A stretch of 64,000 nucleotides of DNA. Origin: DATFVJ01 sp963727015. GTDB taxonomy: Bacteria; Actinomycetota; Actinomycetes; Streptosporangiales; Streptosporangiaceae. The position numbers and the translations under genes are program-made. Positions 7,007 to 14,484 of this stretch are shown piece after piece. The first letter of the stretch is position 1; each line of letters begins with the position of its first letter. The stretch spans positions 372,001 through 436,000 of the forward strand of contig CAVSEV010000015.1 in assembly GCA_963727015.1 (NCBI GenBank). The letters run 5' to 3'. The notes beneath the pieces are model-generated. The model worked only from the letters and a program-made list of their open reading frames with translations, did no database searches and was not told where the DNA came from.

Positions 7007-9211
7007 ATGGCAACCAGGGGCGACGCTTATTGGAACGAGAGGGATCAGCGCGGCGGAGCTGTGGGGGCCGAGCGCGGCAGCGCGAGGCCGACGGCAGATG
7101 CCCGGGCGGCGGCGCGTGCTGCCCGGATCGCCGACCGGTACCACCTTGAGGACCGGATAAGCGAAAGCGGCCAATCGACGTTGTGGCGCGCTTTTGACGA
7201 CGTACTCGGGCGCCCGGTGACGGTCCGCACCTTCCGGCCGGGATTCGCGGGGGCAGCCGACGTGGTCGCGGCCGCGCGCGCTGCTTGCCGGGTGCCCGAT
7301 CACCGGCTGGTGCAGGTGTTCGACGCTCATGTTGCCGCCGATGGCGCGTACATCGTCACCGAGTGGCCTGCCGGGGAGAATCTCGAAGACCTGCTCTTGC
7401 TCGGCCTGCTTGACGTCGGGTGGGTCACGAGCATCGTTGCTGAGGTGGCCAGCGCGCTCGCCGCCGCACACGCGGCAGGGATCGCGCACCTGCGCCTCAC
7501 CCCGCGGTCAGTGGTCTGGAGCCGCGACGCCGGAGTGAAGATCCTCGGCCTCGGCGTCGACGCGGCGCTGGCCGCCGCGGACGCTGCTGCTGCTGCGGCG
7601 GCGGCGGCGGACGGAGCTGTGCCGGGCGCTGCTGGTGCGGACGCTGCTGTGCCGGGCGCGCCGTTGCGGGGTGCGGCTGCGGACAACGCTGCCGTCGCAG
7701 ACGCGGCGTTGGCCCACGTGGCTCCGGGCCGTGCTGTGCCGCGCCGTGCTGTGCCGGGCAGCGCCGCGCCGGGCAGTGCCATGCCGGGCAGTGCCGTGCC
7801 GGGCAGCGCCGCGCCGGGCAGCGCGATCCCGGGCAGTGCCATGCCGGGCAGCGCCGCGCCGGGCAGTGCCATGCCGGGCAGTGCCGCGCCGGGCAGTGCC
7901 ATGCCGGGCAATGCCGCGCCGGGCAGCGCGATCCCGGGCAGTGCCATGCCGGGCAGTGCCATGCCGGGCAGTGCCATGCCGGGCAGTGCCATGCCGGGCA
8001 GTGCCATGCCGGGCAGCGCCATGCCGGGCAGTGCCATGCCGGGCAGCGCCGCGCCGGGCAGCGCGATCCCGGGCAGTGCCATGCCGGGCAGTGCCGCGCC
8101 GGGCAGCGCCGCGCCGGGCAGCGCCGCGCCGGGCAGCGCTGTGCGGGGGAGCGCTGCCCCGGCGCATGCCGCACAGGAAATGGCGGAAGCAGCCGCAGCA
8201 GCGGCAGCACTTGCCGATACGCGCGCGCTTGGCCAACTGCTCTACGCCGCCCTTACCGCATGCTGGCCCGGACAGCAGCAGACCGCGCTGCCTCGGGCAC
8301 CGCACCGTGACGGGCGTCCGTACCGCCCTCGCCAGGTCCGGGCCGGGGTGCCGGCCCGGATCGACGAGATCACCTGCCGCGCGCTTTTCGCGCCGCTGCC
8401 GCGCGATCCGGCGCCGATCACCAGCCCTGGCCAGCTCGCGGAAGTGCTCACCGGCGCGCTGCACTACGAATCGCGGCCGCCCGCCAGCGCCGTGCCGCTC
8501 GGCGCCACGTTCATCGACAGCATGGACGGCACCGTCGCGGCCGGGAGCACGGGCGGGTTCGAAGCTGCCGCGATCGGCCACCCGGCGTGGCCGCGGCGCC
8601 GCCGCCGGGTCCGGACGCTCGCCGCGGGCGGGGTGCTCGGCGCGCTCTTCTTCCTCGACTCCGCGATCATCGGCATCAGCCTCTTGGGAGCCACGCACGC
8701 CCCGAACATCGTCCGCCCCGTCGCCCACACCCAGCAGCCCGCGCCGCGGCCACACCGGCAGCCAGGCCGCCTGCTCGAACCGGTCAGCGCCGAGGCGTTC
8801 GACCCGTACGGGGGCGGCGGGGACGAGAACAACGAACTCGCACCCGCGGCGATCGACGAGAACGAAAGCACGGCCTGGCACACCGACTGGTACACGACGC
8901 CGCTCTTCGGGAACCTCAAGACCGGTACAGGCCTGGTTGTGGACATGGGACGCTCGGTAACGATCACCAGCGTCCGCGTCCTGCTCGGCTCGATCCCCGG
9001 CGCCAACGTTCAGCTCAGGATCGGTGACAGCGCGGACGCGCTCGGCGACATGGGGGTGGCCGCGAAGGCCTGGGACGTCGGCGGCCAGATCAGCCTCCGT
9101 CCGGCCGCCGCGTACCGCGGCCGGTACGTGCTCATCTGGTTCACGAAGCTGCCACCGGACGGCGGGGTCTTCCAGGCCGACATCTACGAAGTCGCCGCGT
9201 ACGGCTCCTGA
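7007..9211 (+). CDS. Degenerate Ser/Thr kinase-fold membrane protein with GSAMP repeats and discoidin-like C-terminal domain
   Basis: 734 residues; GGAGG lies upstream of ATG 7007. Residues about 40-190 follow a Ser/Thr protein kinase fold (RYHLEDRISESGQSTLWRAF, VQVFDAHVAADGAYIVTEW, then the C-lobe). The catalytic HRDLKPxN is HLRLTPRSV and no DFG is seen, so it should be catalytically dead, like the pseudokinase domain linked to MurJ in mycobacteria. Residues about 250-385 are 27 pentapeptides GSA(M/A/I/V)P. A short ordered part follows (LGQLLYAALTACWPG), then one transmembrane helix (about 540-565). The C-terminal ~150 residues (AFDPYGGGGDENNELAPAAI onward, with ENESTAWHTDWY) resemble the extracellular F5/8-type (discoidin) domain found in actinobacterial MviN-type pseudokinases. 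No murJ is in the window. Confidence 0.8.
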   Translation: MATRGDAYWNERDQRGGAVGAERGSARPTADARAAARAARIADRYHLEDRISESGQSTLWRAFDDVLGRPVTVRTFRPGFAGAADVVAAARAACRVPDHRLVQVFDAHVAADGAYIVTEWPAGENLEDLLLLGLLDVGWVTSIVAEVASALAAAHAAGIAHLRLTPRSVVWSRDAGVKILGLGVDAALAAADAAAAAAAAADGAVPGAAGADAAVPGAPLRGAAADNAAVADAALAHVAPGRAVPRRAVPGSAAPGSAMPGSAVPGSAAPGSAIPGSAMPGSAAPGSAMPGSAAPGSAMPGNAAPGSAIPGSAMPGSAMPGSAMPGSAMPGSAMPGSAMPGSAMPGSAAPGSAIPGSAMPGSAAPGSAAPGSAAPGSAVRGSAAPAHAAQEMAEAAAAAAALADTRALGQLLYAALTACWPGQQQTALPRAPHRDGRPYRPRQVRAGVPARIDEITCRALFAPLPRDPAPITSPGQLAEVLTGALHYESRPPASAVPLGATFIDSMDGTVAAGSTGGFEAAAIGHPAWPRRRRRVRTLAAGGVLGALFFLDSAIIGISLLGATHAPNIVRPVAHTQQPAPRPHRQPGRLLEPVSAEAFDPYGGGGDENNELAPAAIDENESTAWHTDWYTTPLFGNLKTGTGLVVDMGRSVTITSVRVLLGSIPGANVQLRIGDSADALGDMGVAAKAWDVGGQISLRPAAAYRGRYVLIWFTKLPPDGGVFQADIYEVAAYGS
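7756..8160 (+). repeat. 27 tandem copies of a 15-bp unit encoding GSAMP-like pentapeptides
   Basis: Consensus GGGCAGTGCCATGCC. Of the 27 units, seven consecutive ones at 7936-8040 encode identical GSAMP peptides (six of them differ by at most one synonymous base). Variants encode GSAAP, GSAIP, GSAVP, GNAAP and a terminal GSAVR, GSAAP. The array is open in several other frames, which produces long Cys/Arg-rich and Leu/Pro-rich artefact frames on both strands. Confidence 0.97.
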
Positions 9212-9242
9212 CCGGGCTTGGCGGCGCCCCAGAGCCAGCAGC

Positions 9243-9282
9243 GCCGCGGATCGCGTGTGCTATAGCACACGCGATCCGCGGC
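9243..9282. other. Perfect 40-bp palindrome
   Basis: Every base from 9243 to 9282 pairs with its mirror. The left half is GCCGCGGATCGCGTGTGCTA and the centre is GCTATAGC. It lies 32 bp after the stop of the kinase-fold gene. There is no T-run and no loop, so it may be a terminator-like hairpin in RNA, a cruciform, or a two-fold protein site. Confidence 0.9.
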
Positions 9283-9596
9283 ACAAGTAGTTGTCCACAG
9301 CCACGCGGCCACGACGACCGGGCGGCGACGCGGCTGTCGTAGCGCTTGGCGCCATGGGGCACCTGTTGTGGCAGTGCGGCCCGGGGGCGACCCGCCGTAC
9401 CGCCGCCGCGCTTCGGGTGGCGCGCCACGCGGCAGCCGTTAAGTTGGGCAGTGCTGTTCCGGGTGACCTCTTGACCCCTGCGGCAAGGTCGCGGGCGCGC
9501 GGGGCCTTGGAACGGACTTTACGCGGGCCGGATCGCGCACACTGGATAGTGGGTAGAGGCGGAGACGTGCTCCCGCCGAACGAAAGGGTGGCGGAT

Positions 9597-9788
9597 ATGT
9601 CGAACCGGATGAAGTTCGTCATTGGCGGGGTAGTGCTCGGCCTCCTTGCCATGCTGTTTCTCCCGGACTGGGTGGGATTGTTGATCATCGCGGCCGCGAT
9701 TGCCATCCCCGTCGCGGGTTATCTCATGCTCGATCCATCGCAGCGGCGCCGGCTGCGCCGATCGGGCCAGAAGCGGCTCGACCGCTGA
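9597..9788 (+). CDS. Small membrane protein, 63 aa
   Basis: MSNRMKFVIGGVVLGLLAML begins a two-helix protein: helix 1 about residues 6-23, then PDW, helix 2 about 27-45, then a basic tail (SQRRRLRRSGQKRLDR). ATG 9597 has AAAGGGTGG about 8 nt upstream. The frame is open far upstream but has no membrane-protein character before this ATG, so the short form is preferred. Function unknown. The stretch 9283-9596 holds nothing else that I can support. Confidence 0.65.
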   Translation: MSNRMKFVIGGVVLGLLAMLFLPDWVGLLIIAAAIAIPVAGYLMLDPSQRRRLRRSGQKRLDR

Positions 9789-9915
9789 CGCCGGTGCACG
9801 ACCTGGACTAACGCGGCGGCCGCGCGCGCCGTCCCTGGGGCTGGCGGCGGCCGGCCGCGCGATCGCAGCTTGGTCGCCGCCACGGTCCTGTTGACCCCGG
9901 CTGCTGCCGACTGGG

Positions 9916-10317
9916 TCAGGCGCCCGCCGCACCGCTGGTCAACTTGGCGGTACCGGCCCGCAGCGCGTCAAGCGCCTGGGCGGTTGCGGCGCCGAGATCG
10001 TGGCGCCGCGCGAGCCACCCGAGGTCGTTGTAACCGAGCCAGACCTGGCCGCTCTCATCTTCCCAGGCGAGTGCCTTCAGCGGCAGGTCGATCCCCGCGG
10101 CCTGGCGCTCCTGCATGAGTGGCGTGCCCCCCTTTGGATGGCCGAAGATCAGCAACTCGGTTGGCCGAAGCTGCATGCCAGCCTCGTGCGCGCCCTTAGC
10201 ATGATCAATCCTCGCGAACACCAGAAGTCCCGCAGCGGTGACCGCTTCCGCGAGCCTGTCGATCGTCTGCGATACGGAGAACTGGCTCTCCATCGTGATC
10301 AGTCCGTCGCTCGTCAT
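9916..10317 (-). CDS. DUF302 domain protein
   Basis: 133 residues, soluble. It contains the DUF302 pattern: SVSQTIDRLAEAVTAAGLLV, FARIDHAKGAHEAGMQLRPT, ELLIFGHPKGGTPLMQ, and DLPLKALAWEDESGQVWLGY with a final YNDLGWLARRHDL. DUF302 proteins are small alpha/beta-fold proteins of unknown function, often linked to oxidative stress in other bacteria. GGAGGTCAC directly before ATG 10317 fixes the start. Single gene. Confidence 0.9.
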   Translation of the reverse strand: MTSDGLITMESQFSVSQTIDRLAEAVTAAGLLVFARIDHAKGAHEAGMQLRPTELLIFGHPKGGTPLMQERQAAGIDLPLKALAWEDESGQVWLGYNDLGWLARRHDLGAATAQALDALRAGTAKLTSGAAGA

Positions 10318-10772
10318 GTGACCTCCACGCTGGCTCCCGGCATTGTCCCGCGCGATTGTCCCGCGCGCGCGTCTCCGCGGCGCATCCGGGTGGCGATACG
10401 TTCCCGCCTCATGATCGCGATGGCGTGGCGGCAGCGAAACCGCTGGATCGCAGCCACATTTCTGCTGAAATAAGCGGACAATAAAACGACGCTAGGCCGC
10501 CGGCGGATCATTGTGCCGCACAAGTGGCAGCCGGAGTACATCTGAAATTCTCGACGGGCTGCGCGCGGAATGCAGTAACGAGGTTACTCGGGGATGCTGG
10601 AGCGGTATCGTGTCGCGCGTTGCGGGCTTAGGGCTGGGATTGGACCGGGGCAAAAGATCTAATCAGGCCGGACACATGCAGTTCTGCCCGAACGTGCGTA
10701 GTTCCGTCCTTGTCGACCGGATTGGCGACAGCCATTCCGGCATTCCGCGTCACCTCTTGGAGGCCGATTCCC
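10318..10772. other. Divergent promoter region
   Basis: 455 bp between the DUF302 gene (minus) and the lipoprotein gene (plus). A locally AT-rich stretch (about 10461-10485, ATAAGCGGACAATAAAACG) and another near 10650-10665 (AAAAGATCTAATC) are the likeliest promoter zones. No RNA gene or convincing ORF seen. Confidence 0.4.
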
Positions 10773-11489
10773 ATGTCACTGGTGCTTCGCCGTCCTGCGG
10801 CCGCCTTCCTGCTCGCGGGCCTGGCCCTGGCGGGTTGTGGCGGTGGGTCAGGGACGTCCGCCACAGCCAGTCGCGCCTACCCAGAGGCCGCCAAGAGCGC
10901 CCGCCAGATCGTCGCTGACGCGCAGCAAGCCACCAAGGGTGTCAAGACCTTCCACGTCGCTGGCGCGATAAGGCAGGCGAACGAGGGCTTCAGCATGGAC
11001 CTTCATTTCGACGGCACGTCAGGAGCGTACGGATCGGTCACCTATGCCGGGGTTCCGTTTCAGGTCATGCGGATCGGCTCGGCCATGTATTTCAAGGCTC
11101 CGGCCACGTTCTACGCAAAGACAGGCTCGCCCAGCCGGGTGGCTTCGATGATCGCCAACCGATGGATCAAGGCACCTGCCGCTGGTTCCAGGCTAAGGCG
11201 GTTCGCCAGCCTTACCTCTGGCGCACAATTCTTCGGCGGCATACTCGGTTCCGCCGCCGCGGTGGGCATGGTTAAGGTTCCCGGCGTCCAGGTAATTGGT
11301 GGCATTCCGGCCGTCGCACTCACCGACCAAAAAGACGGCAGCAGGCTCTACATCGCGGTCCGAGGGCCGGCGCTGCCCCTCAGGATCGACGGCCCGCCCG
11401 GCACCGGTTCGATGAGCATCGCGGCATATGGCCAGCCGGTCACGCTTGTCGCGCCGCGGGCGCTCGAACTCGGCGGCGTCAAGGCGTGA
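10773..11489 (+). CDS. LppX/LprG-type lipoprotein
   Basis: 238 residues. The N-terminal signal has an AFLLAGLALAGCGGG lipobox (Cys about residue 21). The mature part has the LppX/LprAFG pattern: an amphipathic AKSARQIVADAQQATKGVKTFHVAG start, repeated beta strands (SMDLHFDGTSGAYGSVTYAG), a MYFKAPATFYAK segment and the closing LPLRIDG...YGQPV. Family members bind and move lipids or act as sensors in the cell envelope. TTGGAGG lies 9-10 nt before ATG 10773. Its 3' end is convergent with the RDD gene. Confidence 0.8.
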   Translation: MSLVLRRPAAAFLLAGLALAGCGGGSGTSATASRAYPEAAKSARQIVADAQQATKGVKTFHVAGAIRQANEGFSMDLHFDGTSGAYGSVTYAGVPFQVMRIGSAMYFKAPATFYAKTGSPSRVASMIANRWIKAPAAGSRLRRFASLTSGAQFFGGILGSAAAVGMVKVPGVQVIGGIPAVALTDQKDGSRLYIAVRGPALPLRIDGPPGTGSMSIAAYGQPVTLVAPRALELGGVKA

Positions 11490-11553
11490 CAAGTCGGCTG
11501 CTGTCGCCGTCGGCGCGGTTGCCGCGGTGCGGCGCTGCCTCGTTTTTGCCGCC

Positions 11554-13278
11554 TCACGTCCTTGTGTTCCCGGTTTCCGCGGTGCCCGCGGTGCCCGCGG
11601 TTTCTGCGGTTTCTGCGGTGCCTGTGGTGCCTGTGGTGCCCGCGGTTTCCGCGGTGCCCGCGGTTTCCGCGGTGCCCGCGGTGTCCGCGCGGGCAAGAAA
11701 CCGGATTCTGGCGGCGCGTGCGTCCCAGGAATAGACGACAGCGGTGTGAGCGATGAAGTCGTGCAATGCCCGGTTCTGGCGCTGGAAGACGATGCCGACG
11801 AGGCCAAGGCCGAACAGCAGGAAGCTCAGCGGCAGGGCGAGAGTGCGGACGACCGCCCGCCGCCAGCCGGCGTGCGTACCGTCCTTCGCGACGACCCGTA
11901 TGCCGAGCACGGCCATGCCGAGGCTCTTGCCGCTCAGCGACCAGGGATAGGCGAAATAGGCGAATAGCCATAGCACGTATGCCACTGCGACGACGATGTT
12001 TGCCCTGCTATAGCTCACCGATTGGCCGGTGATGACGGTCGCAGCGTACGAAATGGCGGCGAGCGCGAGCGTGAACGCGCCGCCGCTCGCGGCCATGTCG
12101 ATCACGAACGCGGCGAGTCGTGACACGCCGCCCGCGTAGTGACCGTGCAGGCTGGTCCACGCCCCCCGCCTGGTTCTGGCTCGGGTGGCGCTGGCGTCTC
12201 GGTGCGCGTGAGGGTCGGGTGGGATGGTGATCCGCGCTGCGTTCGCGCCGCGCGGCGGTTCGGCGTCACCCCGCGCGGCGGATTGCCGCGGCGGCCCGGC
12301 GGCGCGCTGCGGCCGGCCGTCAGGCGGCTGGGTAGCTGACTGCGGCATGCTGGCACGCAGCGACATGCCTGCTGAACGCGGCGCCGCGGGTGGTGGTGAC
12401 GTGTCCTGGTGCGGCGTAGCTGGCTCTGTCGGCATCGCGGCGCTCTGCAGCGGGCCGGCTGGGCGCGGCGGCGCGGCCGCGGTCGGCCCGCGCGCGTCGA
12501 GCGGCGAACTCGCCGGGTGCGGCGGGAGGGCTGCGGGTGGTGACGTGTCCTCGTGCGGCGTATCTGGCTCCGTCGGCATCGCGGCGCTCTGCAGCGGGCC
12601 GGCTGGGCGCGGCGGCGGGGCCGGGGTCGGCCCGCGCGCGTCGAGCGGCGAACTCGCCGGGTGCGGCGATACTGCCGCTGCAGGTACAACGGCCGCACCG
12701 GGCAGCACCGCCCCGGCAGCAGGACTACCCTCGTGCATCGCATGAGCAGGCGCCTGCGGCCGCGCGCTCTTGCGGCGCTCCATCCGCCACACCACTCGGT
12801 CGGCGAACTGGTCGATCATGACTGCCTGGGCACGCAGCGCGTCCAGTGCCTCGCTCGCGAAGCCGCCGGTCGACTTGGCGATGATGCTTCCAAGATCCGT
12901 TTGGCCGACAAGCGTGTCGACATCGATGCGATTGACGAGGTAGTTCACGTCCACGCGGTCGAGCAGGCCGTCCACGTCAACCCGCTGCACGATCGCGTCC
13001 ACGTCGACACGCTCCATCAGGCCATCCACGTCGACCTGGTTGAGCAGTCGGTCAACGTCCACGCGGTCGAGTATTTCGGTCACGTCGACGCGGTCGAGCA
13101 CGCGGTTGACATCAATCTGATCGAGGGCGGCGGTCAGGTCGATCTGGCGGATGATTTCGTTGATGTCCAGCGCTTGGACGACAATGTCGATGACGCGCTC
13201 GGCGACAGCCTGGGCGAGCGTCTCCATGGGATCGGTGACCCGCCGCCCAGCGGAACGCAATCGATCAAACGGATCCAC
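11554..13278 (-). CDS. RDD-family membrane protein with nonapeptide-repeat N-terminus
   Basis: 574 residues. Residues 38-136 are eleven 9-residue repeats of the type DVDxLLxRV (12871-13167). A 47-48 residue duplication follows in a Pro/Ala linker (two 144-bp copies starting about 12396 and 12540). Then comes an RDD domain from about 390 (GGVSRLAAFVIDMAASG, PWSLSGKSLGMAVLGIRV) with three to four membrane spans, and an Ala-Gly-Thr-Glu tail made of 9-bp repeats (about 11570-11690). RDD proteins are membrane proteins of mostly unknown function. The GTG at 13278 has no ribosome site; a TACTTA element just upstream would suit a leaderless message. Confidence 0.85.
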   Translation of the reverse strand: MDPFDRLRSAGRRVTDPMETLAQAVAERVIDIVVQALDINEIIRQIDLTAALDQIDVNRVLDRVDVTEILDRVDVDRLLNQVDVDGLMERVDVDAIVQRVDVDGLLDRVDVNYLVNRIDVDTLVGQTDLGSIIAKSTGGFASEALDALRAQAVMIDQFADRVVWRMERRKSARPQAPAHAMHEGSPAAGAVLPGAAVVPAAAVSPHPASSPLDARGPTPAPPPRPAGPLQSAAMPTEPDTPHEDTSPPAALPPHPASSPLDARGPTAAAPPRPAGPLQSAAMPTEPATPHQDTSPPPAAPRSAGMSLRASMPQSATQPPDGRPQRAAGPPRQSAARGDAEPPRGANAARITIPPDPHAHRDASATRARTRRGAWTSLHGHYAGGVSRLAAFVIDMAASGGAFTLALAAISYAATVITGQSVSYSRANIVVAVAYVLWLFAYFAYPWSLSGKSLGMAVLGIRVVAKDGTHAGWRRAVVRTLALPLSFLLFGLGLVGIVFQRQNRALHDFIAHTAVVYSWDARAARIRFLARADTAGTAETAGTAETAGTTGTTGTAETAETAGTAGTAETGNTRT

Positions 13279-13307
13279 GACATTAAGTATGGCCGCCGCG
13301 CCCCGTA

Positions 13308-13332
13308 CGGATCGCCCTCAGGGGGCGATCCG
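13308..13332. promoter_or_regulatory. Hairpin upstream of RDD gene
   Basis: Perfect 10-bp arms CGGATCGCCC / GGGCGATCCG with a 5-nt loop, 30-54 bp upstream of the RDD start codon. It may be a regulator site or leader structure. Confidence 0.45.
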
Positions 13333-13478
13333 CGAAAAGCGAGCGCCGCCGCCGCTGTCCGCTCGGCCCGACGTCGTGGCCAAGGTGGGGGTTCCAGACG
13401 ATGGGTCATGGCGCCGCTACGCCGGACCCGTACGCCCCGGCGCGTACTCCCTTCCTCGCCACGATTCGGGCGTAGCTC

Positions 13479-13531
13479 CATGATCGTGGTGCCTTAGCCG
13501 TCATATGAGCGGGCGAGGTACCACGATCATG
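13479..13531. other. Inverted repeat, CATGATCG-bounded (copy 1)
   Basis: Arms CATGATCGTGGTGCCT (13479-13494) and its near-perfect complement ending CGATCATG (13516-13531), 15 of 16 pairs, loop 21 nt. Similar elements lie at 14287-14344 and 38014-38076. No gene spans it. Confidence 0.75.
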
Positions 13532-13730
13532 AGACGAGACCGCCAGGCGGTGATCATCGCCGCGGGGGCGGGCGATGTGCTCTGGCGCCGGGGCGATGTG
13601 CGGCGCATCGGCTTTGGTCGCGGGCATCCGATCCTCGGGCGGCGGCACCAGGCTGCCGACTCGGTGAAGCGGAGTGCGCCGCCTCCGGGGGAGGCAGGGG
13701 AACGCGGTTCGTAATTCTCAACAAAAACAG

Positions 13731-13759
13731 TTGACTTAGTCTGGAATCTCGCGCACGAT
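13731..13759 (+). promoter_or_regulatory. Candidate promoter of the leader peptide
   Basis: TTGACT (13731-13736) and CACGAT (13754-13759) with a 17-bp spacer inside a locally AT-rich stretch. A start about 7 nt downstream would coincide with the GTG at 13766, giving a leaderless message. GATAAT at 13757-13762 is an alternative -10 but its spacing from TTGACT is 20. Confidence 0.45.
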
Positions 13760-13765
13760 AATGGC

Positions 13766-13897
13766 GTGATTTGCACCGAGCTTCGACTCGTCGCTCGCCT
13801 GCACGTTGATCTTCGCCGGCAGGCAAGCGCCATGTGTCCGCGCCCGCCCCGCGGCCGCGGGCCGCTCAGCCGGGACCGCTCAGCCGCGGGCTGCTGA
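13766..13897 (+). CDS. Putative sulfur-responsive leader peptide, 43 aa
   Basis: The peptide begins MICTELRLVARLHVDLRRQA and continues SAMCPRPPRG to a TGA. The core R-LHVDLRRQASAMC matches, from memory, the small 'putative leader peptide' ORFs (xRRHVDLxRxASAxC) found upstream of sulfur-assimilation and sulfonate-uptake genes in actinomycetes. There, Cys codons are thought to act in ribosome-mediated attenuation. Here the Cys residues are 3, 24 and 43. A sulfonate-type permease gene starts about 590 bp downstream, with degenerate repeats between. Such leaders normally sit close to the first gene, so a deletion or decay of the original first gene is plausible. The GTG start lacks a ribosome site and is probably leaderless. 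Confidence 0.6.
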   Translation: MICTELRLVARLHVDLRRQASAMCPRPPRGRGPLSRDRSAAGC

Positions 13898-13901
13898 GCC
13901 C

Positions 13902-14424
13902 GAGTTGCTCGGTCCGAGTTGCTCGGTCCGAGTCGCTCAGTCCGACCGGCGGCCGTTGAATGATCTTCCGTCAGGACCGGATGCGCCACCGTGGCCTGCG
14001 GCCCGCCTGAGATTTGGGCGCGGGCGGGCCGTGTGGTCCAAGCCCGAGCATGCGGTCCAAGCCCGAGCAGCGCGGTTCCAAAACCCGAGTAGTGCTGCGC
14101 AGCCTCAGGAAGACATCGACCAGTTCACCAGGGCCGCCTGACGGCGTGCGGCCGTGGTCGGCACCCGGTATGCCGGAGTTGGTCAAGGGCCGGCTGACGG
14201 CGTGCGGTCCTGGTCAGCATCGACATGCCACAATAGTCACAGCAGAAACAACAGCCACAACAGATCCGGGCGTGGTGTCGTCATTCCCATGATCGTTGGC
14301 TCCTAGGGTGGGCTATAGCCCCCCTAATGTTCCGTCGATCATGGTCGGCGAACCATGTGTGGCGCCTATCCGACCATGCGCCCCGTAGCCCGGATCGTCA
14401 AAGACCGCCTGATGGCGTGCGGCC
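13902..14424. repeat. Degenerate short-repeat region
   Basis: Three kinds of repeat follow one another. The first is three 14-bp units GAGTTGCTCGGTCC (13902-13943). The second is three about 19-bp units GCGGTCCAAGCCCGAGCA (14033-14089). The third is three dispersed copies of about 22 bp, GGCCGCCTGACGGCGTGCGG (14131, 14187, 14403). No coding sequence could be supported. The region separates a leader peptide from a sulfonate-type permease. Confidence 0.65.
14287..14344. other. 58-bp interrupted palindrome centred on GCTATAGC (copy 2)
   Basis: Outer arms CCATGATCG (14287-14295) and CGATCATGG (14336-14344), and an inner perfect GGGCTATAGCCC (14310-14321), share one centre. The segments between them pair only partly (TAGGG/CCCTA with a shift). 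It lies 141 bp upstream of the permease start. Confidence 0.65.
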
Positions 14425-14484
14425 CCGCGCTCAAAGCACGAACCCTGCGAACGTTCGTCGGCTCTCACGCGAAGAGGTCCTCTC

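Noticed and set aside
7756..8160. Regular repeats resembling a CRISPR array
   Set aside because: Units are 15 bp, directly adjoining, without spacers, and in frame with a protein; no cas genes.
7327..8960. Long open frames on both strands across the pentapeptide array (Cys/Arg-rich and MALPGAALPG-type)
   Set aside because: They exist only because the 15-bp unit lacks stops in most frames; the frame of 7007-9211 has flanking domains with recognisable folds and a ribosome site.
9291..9596. N-terminal extension of the 63-aa membrane protein
   Set aside because: No membrane or domain character and no ribosome site; ATG 9597 has one.
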